NCBI GenBank assembly: GCA_036500765.1
Contig: DASYBM010000013.1
Span: 1-64,000, forward strand
Direction: 5' to 3'
DNA from: Candidatus Sulfotelmatobacter sp.
Lineage (GTDB): Bacteria > Acidobacteriota > Terriglobia > Terriglobales > Acidobacteriaceae
DNA length: 64,000 nt
The translations under genes were made by a program, and so were the position numbers. The notes under the pieces were generated by a model that made no database searches, was not told the origin of the DNA, and worked only from the letters and a program-made list of their open reading frames with translations. Shown here piece by piece: positions 36,779 to 44,317 of the stretch (position 1 is its first letter; each line of letters begins with the position of its first letter).

Positions 36779-38545
36779 ATGAAAAGAATCGTGCTTCTAA
36801 TCTTGATCGTGCTGCTGGGGTCGGTAAGTCTGGCCCACGCCGGCACCGCCAGCAATCCAAAACTTTCGCCGGAACTGCAAAACTATAACGGCAGCCAGCA
36901 GGTCCAGGTGATCGTGCAATACGCACCCGGAACCCAGCTGAATTGCAGCGGGCTCCTCGGATTGGTCGGTTGCCTGCTCAATGACATTCTGAAGCTGGGG
37001 GGCACAATCCTCGGCGACTTGCCGCTGGTGAATGGCGTGGTTGCGCTGCTCGACGGCAACGGAATCCACAACCTGGCGAACCAGTCCAACGTGTTATATA
37101 TCAGCAGCGACCGGCCGCTCGCGCCGTCGCTCAATAACGCCGCCGCCGCCGTAAATGCCGAGTATGCCTGGCAGTCCAATTACACCGGGGCCGGTATTGG
37201 CGTGGCCCTGATCGACAGCGGAGTGAGCAATAACCTCGATCTGTATGGCGGGCTGCTTTCGCGAGTGGTGTATCAACAGTCGTTCGTCGCGGGCGATTCG
37301 AACCCGCACGACCTTTACGGACACGGCACGCACGTCGCCGGCCTGATCGCTGGCGATGGCTTTAACTCCACCGGCTTTCTCTATAACAAGACCTTCAAAG
37401 GGATTGCCCCGGGAGCGAAGATCATCAATCTGCGAGTGCTGGATGCGAACGGCGCGTCCACCGACAGCGTTGTGATCGCCGCCATCAACCAGGCAATTTC
37501 TCTGAAATCGAAGTACAACATTCGCGTCATCAATCTGTCGATGGGCCGTCCTATCTACGAATCGTATACGCTCGATCCGCTGTGCCAGGCAGTGGAGAAG
37601 GCTTGGAAGAGTGGAATCGTCGTAGTCGTGGCCGCGGGCAACAATGGCCGCTTTCAGCAGACCGATGGCTATGCCACGGTTACCTCGCCCGGCAATGATC
37701 CTTACGCGATCACCGTGGGCGCGATGAAGACGATGGGAACGCCAACGCGAACCGACGACCTGATCGCCAGCTACAGTTCCAAAGGCCCGACGGTTGTGGA
37801 TGCAATCGCCAAGCCCGACCTGGTCGCGCCGGGTAATTTGTTGGTCTCAATCGGGGCTCCGAATTCGACGCTCTATAACCAATATCCCGGCAATCAAGTG
37901 CCCTACAGCTATTACGTGAACGGCGGAAACAGTGCATCGTCGCCCAATTACTTCACTCTGAGCGGCACCAGCATGGCCGCGGGCGTAGTCAGCGGAGCGG
38001 TCGCGGACCTTCTTCAGAAAAGTCCCAGCCTTACTCCCGATCAGGTGAAGGCGCGGCTGATGTTGACGGCCTATAAGACGTTTCCGGTTTCCAGCAGCAC
38101 CACAGATCCGACCACCGGCATCACCTACACCGACCAGTATGACGTGTTCACGGTGGGCGCCGGCTACCTCGACGTGGAAGCCGCGCTCAGCAGCACGGTA
38201 GTAGCGAAGGGAACCGCAATGTCGCCGGTAACGTCGTATGACGCGAGCACCGGCAACGTCTATCTCAACGACAACCCGACTGCCGTCTGGAATACATCCG
38301 CGACCTGGGCGAACTCGGCGGTGTGGGGATCGACGCAGTTCACCGCCGGTGCGCAGTCGGCGACCATGACCGGCACCAACGCCTTATGGGGCAGCAATGC
38401 CTTGTGGGGGTCCAATGCGCTCTGGGGATCGAACGCACTCTGGGGCAGCAACGCGCTGTGGGGAAGTAACGCCCTCTGGGGAAGCAACGCGTTGTGGGGC
38501 AGCAATGCTCTCTGGGGTAGCAGCGCCTCAGCCGGCGAACAGTAG
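36779..38545 (+). CDS. Subtilisin-like serine protease (S8) with C-terminal NALWGS repeats
   Basis: 588 residues: signal peptide (1-~22), propeptide to ~125, then a peptidase S8 domain with triad Asp146 (ALIDSG), His182 (GHGTHVAG) and Ser398 (GTSMAAG). After ~residue 500 the sequence becomes a low-complexity Trp-rich tail: AVWNTSATWANSAVWGS, then exactly eight copies of NALWGS (DNA 38378-38521, 18 bp each), then SSASAGEQ. The hexapeptide copies are identical in protein but differ at many synonymous positions. The tail may anchor or assemble the exported protease. GGGGGAAT precedes the ATG. A strong terminator follows at 38570. Confidence 0.93.
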   Translation: MKRIVLLILIVLLGSVSLAHAGTASNPKLSPELQNYNGSQQVQVIVQYAPGTQLNCSGLLGLVGCLLNDILKLGGTILGDLPLVNGVVALLDGNGIHNLANQSNVLYISSDRPLAPSLNNAAAAVNAEYAWQSNYTGAGIGVALIDSGVSNNLDLYGGLLSRVVYQQSFVAGDSNPHDLYGHGTHVAGLIAGDGFNSTGFLYNKTFKGIAPGAKIINLRVLDANGASTDSVVIAAINQAISLKSKYNIRVINLSMGRPIYESYTLDPLCQAVEKAWKSGIVVVVAAGNNGRFQQTDGYATVTSPGNDPYAITVGAMKTMGTPTRTDDLIASYSSKGPTVVDAIAKPDLVAPGNLLVSIGAPNSTLYNQYPGNQVPYSYYVNGGNSASSPNYFTLSGTSMAAGVVSGAVADLLQKSPSLTPDQVKARLMLTAYKTFPVSSSTTDPTTGITYTDQYDVFTVGAGYLDVEAALSSTVVAKGTAMSPVTSYDASTGNVYLNDNPTAVWNTSATWANSAVWGSTQFTAGAQSATMTGTNALWGSNALWGSNALWGSNALWGSNALWGSNALWGSNALWGSNALWGSSASAGEQ

Positions 38546-38569
38546 AAGTTCAGACAACTCGCGAGACAA

Positions 38570-38601
38570 GGCCGCGATTCCGATCGCGGCCTTTTTTTCT
38601 T
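38570..38601 (+). terminator. Rho-independent terminator of the subtilase gene
   Basis: GGCCGCGAT-TCCG-ATCGCGGCC is a perfect 9-bp stem with a tetraloop, followed by seven T's. Confidence 0.95.
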
Positions 38602-38636
38602 TGGGCATTCAAGGACAAAAGCATCCCACCCGCCAT

Positions 38637-38680
38637 CTACGAAGATTTTCGTTGACACTACGAACATCTTCGTAGTATCG
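38637..38680 (+). promoter_or_regulatory. BlaI-type operators overlapping the blaI-like promoter
   Basis: ACTACGAA-CATC-TTCGTAGT (38657-38676) is a perfect 8-bp dyad. A second, imperfect copy, CTACGAA-GATT-TTCGTTG, lies just upstream from ~38638. A -35-like TTGACA (38652-38657) touches the perfect dyad, with TAGTAT or GTATCG as the -10, so a repressor bound here would cover the promoter. The arrangement is that of MecI/BlaI autoregulation, but the half-site (TACGAA) differs from the classic TACA/TGTA. Confidence 0.75.
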
Positions 38681-38688
38681 TCCTCTTC

Positions 38689-39090
38689 ATGAAGCCGACT
38701 CCCGATAAACCCACCGCTTCCGAGCTGGAAATCCTTCGCGTGTTGTGGACCCGCGGGCCTTCTACGGTGCGCGAAGTGCATGAAGCTTTGAGCGAGAAAA
38801 GGGAACTGGGATACACCACGGTGCTGAAGCTTCTGCAAATCATGACGACAAAAGGCACGGTCCGGCGAAACGAAACCCAGCGCGCGCATGTCTATGAAGC
38901 ATGCCTGCCGGCGGAGCAGACCAAACGTCAGCTTGCCGGGGACATGTTGCAGCGCGTCTTCGAGGGTTCGGCAAGCCAGCTCATGATGCATGCGCTGGCG
39001 GGAAGTAAGGCCTCGCAGGAAGAGATCAAAGAGCTGCGGCATTTGCTGGATGAGTATGAGCTTGGTGAATACGAAAGGAAGCGAAGATGA
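38689..39090 (+). CDS. BlaI/MecI/CopY-family repressor
   Basis: 133 residues, usual size. A winged-helix N-terminus (TASELEILRVLWTRGPSTVREVHEALSEKRELGYTTVLKLLQIMTTKGTVRR) binds the operator; the C-terminal half is the dimerisation part cleaved or inactivated in Bla systems. It sits directly behind a promoter with two dyad sites, implying autoregulation. The last four bases overlap the start of the M56 protease (ATGA), so the two are co-translated. Confidence 0.95.
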   Translation: MKPTPDKPTASELEILRVLWTRGPSTVREVHEALSEKRELGYTTVLKLLQIMTTKGTVRRNETQRAHVYEACLPAEQTKRQLAGDMLQRVFEGSASQLMMHALAGSKASQEEIKELRHLLDEYELGEYERKRR

Positions 39091-41090
39091 TTACACCGGC
39101 GATGGCTACAGCGACGACCAGCGCTCTGACGAATTGGCTTTCCCCGGCGGCAATGCAGGCCCTGGGATGGGCGCTGCTGCACTTCCTGTGGCAGGGAACT
39201 GCTCTGGCCGCGCTGGCCGCGGTATTGATGGCATCGTGCCAGCGGGCATCGGCGCGCTATGTGGCGGGCGTGAGTGCGTTGGCGCTGATGTTGCTGGCTC
39301 CGGTGGCCACTTTCTTTTTCTACGCACAGCATTCCGCCGTTGCAGAAAGGCGTCTCCGCCCCACCTGGCCAATCGTGGCGGCGAATGGCCCGATTGCCTT
39401 GTCGCACAACGGATCGTCGAGCGGCGCATTTTCTAACGACGCAGCATCGCCCTGGCGTGCATACGACGTGCTGCCGTACCTGGTCGAGAGCTGGCTGCTG
39501 GGCGTGGCTCTCTTCAGCCTGCGTTCCGCGGGCGGATTCTTTCTGCTCGAGCGCAAACGGCGCAAGCAGTCTTTACTGGTAAGCGAACGCGTGCTTGAGA
39601 TTTGCTACACGCTTCAGGATCGACTCGGATTGCGGCGAGCGATTGACTACTGCGAATGCAAGTGGTTGCAGGCTCCCGCGGTCGTTGGATGGTTCCGGCC
39701 GGTCGTCTTTCTGCCGGTGACTGCGCTCTCCGGGCTTTCGGAAGATCAACTCCAGGCGGTGATCGCTCACGAACTGGCGCACATTCAACGCCTCGATCCT
39801 TTCTTGAATGTCTTCCAGGTTTGCGTGGAGACGCTGCTCTTTTACCATCCTGCGGTCTGGTGGCTGAATAAGCGGATTCGCGCGGAACGCGAGCACTGCT
39901 GCGACGATGTGGCGGTCGCCCTATGCGGCAACGCCCTGGAATACGCGCGGGCGCTTACGCTGATGGAAGAGTGGCGCAGCGCACCCGCACTTGCGATGGC
40001 GGCGAACCGCGGTCCGCTCACCGAGCGCGTCGTGCGCGTCCTCGGTTTGAAAACGCTAGGCGCTGGAATGCGCGGCATTGGCGCGATCGGCGGCATACTC
40101 TGTTTGACTGCGGCGCTGGTTGCCGGCACTGCACTGTTGGGGATGGCGCATCCGCCGTCGGCTCGGGCTGCCATGATCGGGCAAGCCCAGGCTGTCTCCG
40201 CGGCCAGTTCGCCAGGCGTAGCAGCTTCGAAGCCAGCGCACCGCCAGAGCGACGCGCAGGCAGCGGCGAGAGCAACAGCGGCGTCGCCTTCAACGCCGGT
40301 ATCGGCGTCCTCTTACATCGACGGCATGAAAGCCGCGGGCCTCGGCGATCTCACCGTCGACCAGTTAATCGCTCTGAAGATTCAGGACGTAACGCCGGAA
40401 TATGTTCGGGAGTTGAAGCAAGAAGGCCTGCAGCCCGATGCGAATCGCCTGATCGGGATGCGCGTGCAGGGCATCACGCCGGAATATGTCCGCCAGTTGC
40501 ACGCATCGGGTCTGAAGCCCGACGAGGAGCAGTTAATCGGCCTGAAAGTGCAGGGCGTCGACGGCGAATATTATCGCGGCCTGAAAGAGGCGGGATTGGA
40601 TCCCGACATCGACCAACTCATCGGCCTGAAAGTGCAGGGCGTGACTCCAGAATATGTTCAGGAACTTCGAGCCGCAGGTCTTGCCGTCACCGCCGACAAA
40701 GTAATCGGCCTGAAGGTGCAGGATGTGTCTCCAGAATATTTGAAGGGCCTGCATGCGCAAGGCTTGCAGCCGAACGCCGACGAAGCGATCGCCATGCGGG
40801 TGCAAGATGTCACTCCCGAATATGTACGCGGGATTCAGGCCCTCGGCCTGAAACCGTCAGTCGACGAACTGATCGGCATGAAGGTGCAGGACGTAAGTCC
40901 CGAATACATCAAGGCGTTGCAGGCCGCGGGATTCAAGGTCGGCGTCAATGAGATTATCGGCGCCAAGGTGCAGGATGTCACGCCCGAGTTCATCGAGCGC
41001 GCCAGGCAGCACGGCTTCAAAGATCTGACGCTGCAAAAACTGATTCAACTGCGGCAGTTGGGAATTCTGGATTCCAAGGCCGACCTATAA
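39087..41090 (+). CDS. M56 (BlaR1-like) membrane metalloprotease with eight 28-residue C-terminal repeats
   Basis: 667 residues. Residues 1-~370 form the BlaR1-type membrane protease: helices at ~22-45, ~55-75, ~130-150 and ~330-350, with the zinc site His228-Glu-Leu-Ala-His232 (AHELAHIQRLD) in the cytoplasmic loop. Instead of the penicillin-binding sensor of BlaR1 there is an Ala/Ser-rich linker (~375-405), then eight tandem units of about 28 residues (residues ~435-660; consensus VTPEYVRxLxxAGLxPxxDQ, then LIGLKVQG), preceded by a degenerate unit. The repeat region must lie outside the cytoplasm and presumably senses something. It overlaps the repressor gene by 4 bp. The next gene carries the same repeat. 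Confidence 0.93.
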   Translation: MITPAMATATTSALTNWLSPAAMQALGWALLHFLWQGTALAALAAVLMASCQRASARYVAGVSALALMLLAPVATFFFYAQHSAVAERRLRPTWPIVAANGPIALSHNGSSSGAFSNDAASPWRAYDVLPYLVESWLLGVALFSLRSAGGFFLLERKRRKQSLLVSERVLEICYTLQDRLGLRRAIDYCECKWLQAPAVVGWFRPVVFLPVTALSGLSEDQLQAVIAHELAHIQRLDPFLNVFQVCVETLLFYHPAVWWLNKRIRAEREHCCDDVAVALCGNALEYARALTLMEEWRSAPALAMAANRGPLTERVVRVLGLKTLGAGMRGIGAIGGILCLTAALVAGTALLGMAHPPSARAAMIGQAQAVSAASSPGVAASKPAHRQSDAQAAARATAASPSTPVSASSYIDGMKAAGLGDLTVDQLIALKIQDVTPEYVRELKQEGLQPDANRLIGMRVQGITPEYVRQLHASGLKPDEEQLIGLKVQGVDGEYYRGLKEAGLDPDIDQLIGLKVQGVTPEYVQELRAAGLAVTADKVIGLKVQDVSPEYLKGLHAQGLQPNADEAIAMRVQDVTPEYVRGIQALGLKPSVDELIGMKVQDVSPEYIKALQAAGFKVGVNEIIGAKVQDVTPEFIERARQHGFKDLTLQKLIQLRQLGILDSKADL

Positions 41091-41103
41091 ACCGCTCATG
41101 GAG

Positions 41104-41147
41104 CGACGGACGCCTCGTCCGTCCAAGCCTGGGCGAAGCCCGGCGCA
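41104..41147. repeat. Hairpin repeat, copy 1 (family with 62588-62630)
   Basis: GACGGACG-CCT-CGTCCGTC (41104-41122) is followed by a 28-base block CGTCCAAGCCTGGGCGAAGC...GCA that is exactly repeated, inverted, at 62588-62615. It lies between the two repeat-protein genes. Confidence 0.9.
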
Positions 41148-41198
41148 ACGAGCACAGCGCCGCGAGTGTTCACTCTCGATTTCGATAAGGAGACGACT

Positions 41199-42176
41199 AT
41201 GAGAATGCGCCGAACCCTTGCTTACCTGGTCTTTGCGTGCTGCGTAGTTCTGTTCGTCATCAAGAATCGCGCCGCAGAGTTGCGAAATGAAACGCGAAAC
41301 GACGCGCAAGCTGAAGTGCGCAGCGGCGATTGGACGCTCAGCAAATCCGACGAACCCGGCAAAGTCGAATTCTCGCTGATCGAACATCATCATGGCGGAA
41401 CTTCCAGCCATCAATCCGATTGGCCGGCGAATTCGTTTCAAGGCGTCGACTTCTCAAAATCTGGACGCCAGGACGTTCACTTCACCATCACGCGCGATGC
41501 GGGAAAAATTGAGTGCGAAGGGTTTCTGAACGATGGCGAGGGCGCAGGACTATTTCATTTTCATCCCGATCCGAATTTTCCGCGGGAGATGCAGGCGCTC
41601 GGGTTCCCGGTCGATGAAGAGAAGCAATACGGCATGGCGGTGATGGATGTAACCCTCGACTTCGCCCGAGAGATCAAGAACGAGCATCTCAGCAATCTCG
41701 ACACCGACAAGCTGATTGCGTTCCGCATCTTCAAAGTGGACTCAGCTTTTATTCAGGCTCTGCGGGCGGAGGGATTGACGATTTCCGACAGCGATAAGCT
41801 AGTAGCGTTTCGCATTCATGGCGTAACGCCGCAGATGATTCATAGCCTGCATCAGGCGGGTTACTCGCCGGATGAAGACACGCTGATTGCGATGCGCATT
41901 CATGGCGCGACTCCGGAATGGATGGAACAGTTGAAGAAGGTCGGATACGATCACATCGAGTTGGAGAAGCTGATTGCCTTTCGGATTCATGGCGTTTCGC
42001 CGGAGTTCATCGCCAAGGTGCAGGGACTCGGCTTTGCGCATCCCGATCCGGACGAACTGATCGCGATGCGAATCCACAATGTAACGCCGGAATACATCGC
42101 CGACATGCGCTCGCGCGGAATTCACGACTTGAGCATCGACAAGCTGGTCAGCATGAGGATCCACGGCATCGACTAG
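41199..42176 (+). CDS. Exported/anchored protein with the same 28-residue repeat as the M56 protease
   Basis: ATG at 41199 with AAGGAG seven bases upstream gives 325 residues. An N-terminal hydrophobic segment (LAYLVFACCVVLFVI, ~6-21) is a signal or anchor. Residues ~45-150 form a beta-rich domain (GDWTLSKSDEPGKVEFSL, HFTITRDAGKIECEGFLNDGEGAG). From residue ~151 six repeats follow, e.g. VTPQMIHSLHQAGYSPDEDT and VSPEFIAKVQGLGFAHPDPD, each closing LIAMRIHG-like. The shared repeat and adjacency suggest it is the partner or ligand of the protease's external domain. I recall this beta-domain/repeat architecture in other bacteria without an assigned function. Confidence 0.85.
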   Translation: MRMRRTLAYLVFACCVVLFVIKNRAAELRNETRNDAQAEVRSGDWTLSKSDEPGKVEFSLIEHHHGGTSSHQSDWPANSFQGVDFSKSGRQDVHFTITRDAGKIECEGFLNDGEGAGLFHFHPDPNFPREMQALGFPVDEEKQYGMAVMDVTLDFAREIKNEHLSNLDTDKLIAFRIFKVDSAFIQALRAEGLTISDSDKLVAFRIHGVTPQMIHSLHQAGYSPDEDTLIAMRIHGATPEWMEQLKKVGYDHIELEKLIAFRIHGVSPEFIAKVQGLGFAHPDPDELIAMRIHNVTPEYIADMRSRGIHDLSIDKLVSMRIHGID

Positions 42177-42235
42177 GAAAGCGATTGCAGATTTCAGATT
42201 GACGATTTCTGATTCAAACTTCCCGGGTGCCCCAT

Positions 42236-42260
42236 TTCTCGCGCGTGCTGTGCGCGAGAA
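42236..42260. repeat. Perfect 9-bp hairpin between convergent genes
   Basis: TTCTCGCGC-GTGCTGT-GCGCGAGAA, in the spacer between the repeat protein and the DUF481 gene. It could act as a bidirectional terminator; there is only a short T-rich stretch after it. Confidence 0.7.
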
Positions 42261-42431
42261 GTGGCCTTTGATTTTTGGAAAGGCCCGTGCTCGCGACGAT
42301 ACAGCTCTTGTCATCCCGACCGAAGCCCGAGAGCCAGCGAGGACGTAGTGGGGGACCTGCTGTTGGCGGCCTCGCCAGATGAAACGAAAACCGCCCCGGC
42401 TCCCAATTCCAGTACTGCATTCCAGGCAAGC

Positions 42432-43541
42432 TTAGTGCGTGAACGCGACGTTCAGTCCAGTGGTGAAGATCAGGTCGTTACTCTTTGCGCCAGTCGGCGG
42501 GTTGGAGACATAAATGTCGCCGAACTGATTTTGCCAGCCCAGCCATTTGCTGATTTTTGTGACGGTGCCGAAGTTGAAGGTCGTGCGGTAATCGCTGGTG
42601 TCCTGGAGATCCGGATAGTAATAAAAGTTCTCGGTGATGACCGTGCTCTTGCCGAGTTTCTGGTTCAGTTCTTGGCCCAGAGTGAGAGCCGCGAACCGGT
42701 TGGTCACCCCATAAGAGGCGAAGGTGGGCGGATTCGTCGCCGGTAAGATCTCTGCCCCATTCGAATAAGTTTCATGGGTGTAGTTGAGGCCGCCGAGAAT
42801 ATTTAACACCGTCGCGTCGGACTTGATGGCGTGGTAGCCGAAGCCGCCGGTGTAGACCTGGCGCAGATCGAGGTACTGGAGCGCGTTGCTCATGAAGTCG
42901 CCGGCCCCGAAGACGAACAGGCGATCGCTCACGTTATGGTCATAACGAAGGCCGCCCTGAACCAGGTTCGCAACCGTGCTGGGCGTGGCAAGATTATTCT
43001 GGGTGTCGATCGAATTCGCGTACAGCGTGATCTTGTCGTTCAGCGTCGGATGGACGGCATTGAATCCGATGGCAAGATTTTCGGTCTCGCTATTGCCGCG
43101 GGCCACGGAAAATCCTACGTTCGCGCCGCCCTGCCAACCATGCATCAGTCCCGGATGCAGCGACTTGTCGTAGGCGGTCTGTTCGGCGTCGTTGCGGATT
43201 TCGGTCACATCGTCTTTGGCCGCTTCGACGGTGCCGGAGGTTTTGGTGACGATCTCAATCTTGCCATCGGTGGTCGTGACGGGGCCGACCGCGGTCTTGC
43301 CACCTTTCAGGCTGACGTGCAATTCCTGCTCGGTCTTGATCTCCTGAATCGTGTCGAACTTGAGAGTGACGTCTCCAGCGGCATCCGTGTGCAGGACCAG
43401 CGTTTTGCCGTCGGACTTCACGACCGTGCCCGTAAGCCGGTCGCCATTCTTCAGCGTGACCTGGTCGGCGAACAGAGCGGATGACAACGACAGCACGCCG
43501 AGCAGCGAGAATAATTGAAATAATCGAAATGTGCGCAACAC
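42432..43541 (-). CDS. DUF481 outer-membrane beta-barrel protein
   Basis: GTG at 43541 stands six bases after GGAGG, giving 369 residues with a signal peptide ending SALFADQ. Residues ~27-115 are an SH3-like domain (VTLKNGDRLTGTVVKSDGKTLVL, KFDTIQEIK). Residues ~145-369 are the DUF481 barrel, typical phrases being GGANVGFSVARGNSETENLAIGF, GGLRYDHNVSDRLFVFGAGDFM and a closing aromatic strand GLNVAFTH. These are outer-membrane proteins of unknown transport role. Convergent with the repeat-protein gene. Confidence 0.88.
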   Translation of the reverse strand: MLRTFRLFQLFSLLGVLSLSSALFADQVTLKNGDRLTGTVVKSDGKTLVLHTDAAGDVTLKFDTIQEIKTEQELHVSLKGGKTAVGPVTTTDGKIEIVTKTSGTVEAAKDDVTEIRNDAEQTAYDKSLHPGLMHGWQGGANVGFSVARGNSETENLAIGFNAVHPTLNDKITLYANSIDTQNNLATPSTVANLVQGGLRYDHNVSDRLFVFGAGDFMSNALQYLDLRQVYTGGFGYHAIKSDATVLNILGGLNYTHETYSNGAEILPATNPPTFASYGVTNRFAALTLGQELNQKLGKSTVITENFYYYPDLQDTSDYRTTFNFGTVTKISKWLGWQNQFGDIYVSNPPTGAKSNDLIFTTGLNVAFTH

Positions 43542-43739
43542 GACCAACCTCCACAGGAAAAGAGTTTGAGAATAAAAGTTTAGCCGGGGTCACCCAAAAA
43601 CGAGAACGGAACTCAATCAGAGAATTTAATTACGAAAATATGGACACGGTTGTGTCAAAGCGGAGACTTGCAGCCAGAGGATCTGCCCGCCATGCTCGAT
43701 CACCATGTACGACCAGCGGGGCAGTCGGTCAGCGCTGAG

Positions 43740-43934
43740 CTAGCTCTTATGCTCGGTATTCTTGCTCTGATCGGCTGGAGGCTGGACCGGGGGTTGTTCC
43801 TTCATCCCGTCTTTCAGGCCTCGGATCGCCTCGCCCAAGCCCTTGCCCAACTCCGGTAACCTTTTGGGTCCGAACAGGATCAGGGCAACGATCGCGATGA
43901 GCAACAAATGTGTTGGTTGGAAAAGCTCTCCCAC
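43740..43934 (-). CDS. tatA: Sec-independent protein translocase TatA
   Basis: A 64-residue protein from GTG at 43934, with GGAGG nearby. One N-terminal transmembrane helix (HLLLIAIVALILF), the hinge FGPKRLPELGKGLGEAIRGLKDG (amphipathic helix) and a short polar tail are diagnostic for TatA/E. It forms the Tat pore together with TatC, which is not in the window. It would export proteins like the twin-arginine flavoenzyme of which a remnant is at 13303. Confidence 0.95.
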   Translation of the reverse strand: MGELFQPTHLLLIAIVALILFGPKRLPELGKGLGEAIRGLKDGMKEQPPVQPPADQSKNTEHKS

Positions 43935-44317
43935 AAAACCTCCAAGGAACAGACAGCTATCGAATATCCCTTAACCCCTCTAGGTTACGGCGGGTTACTG
44001 GGGAAGTCAAACTTAGATATGCCAGGGTAGTGAGCAATTTGGCTTTCTAGAGTGCGGTGTCATCCTGAGTGTAGCCGTTTTTCAGGCGAAGCGAAGGATC
44101 TCAGGCTTAACCGGCGCGTCGCGTGAGCCAAATTGCGACACTGCCTAATGCCATCGGCGTTTCAGAGGCCAAACGCTCGGCCGGTTACCTCCGTGACCTT
44201 ACCTCCGGACGCTTGGCCGGGCTATGTTTCCAGAGGGGCCTTCACGGCAATGGTCGGCCGAAAGCCGCCACCAGCAAGCGATCCAGTCTTAATTCAATTC
44301 AGGCGTTGGGGAGTCCG
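43935..44317. other. Intergenic region with repeat family copy
   Basis: No gene is supported. It holds TGTCATCCTGAGTG..GGATCTCAGG (44058-44105), a dispersed repeat, and two direct repeats CGCTCGGCCGG / CGCTTGGCCGG around 44175-44225. Confidence 0.5.
44058..44105. repeat. Intergenic 'TCATCCTGAG..GAAGCGAAGGATCT' repeat, copy 2
   Basis: It shares TCATCCTGAG, CAGGCGAAGCGAAG and GGATCTC with the inverted copy at 48104-48180 and partially with 32910. Confidence 0.65.

Noticed and set aside
38378-38521. CRISPR-like regular repeats
   Set aside because: The 18-bp periodicity is coding (NALWGS) with no spacers; no cas genes in the window.
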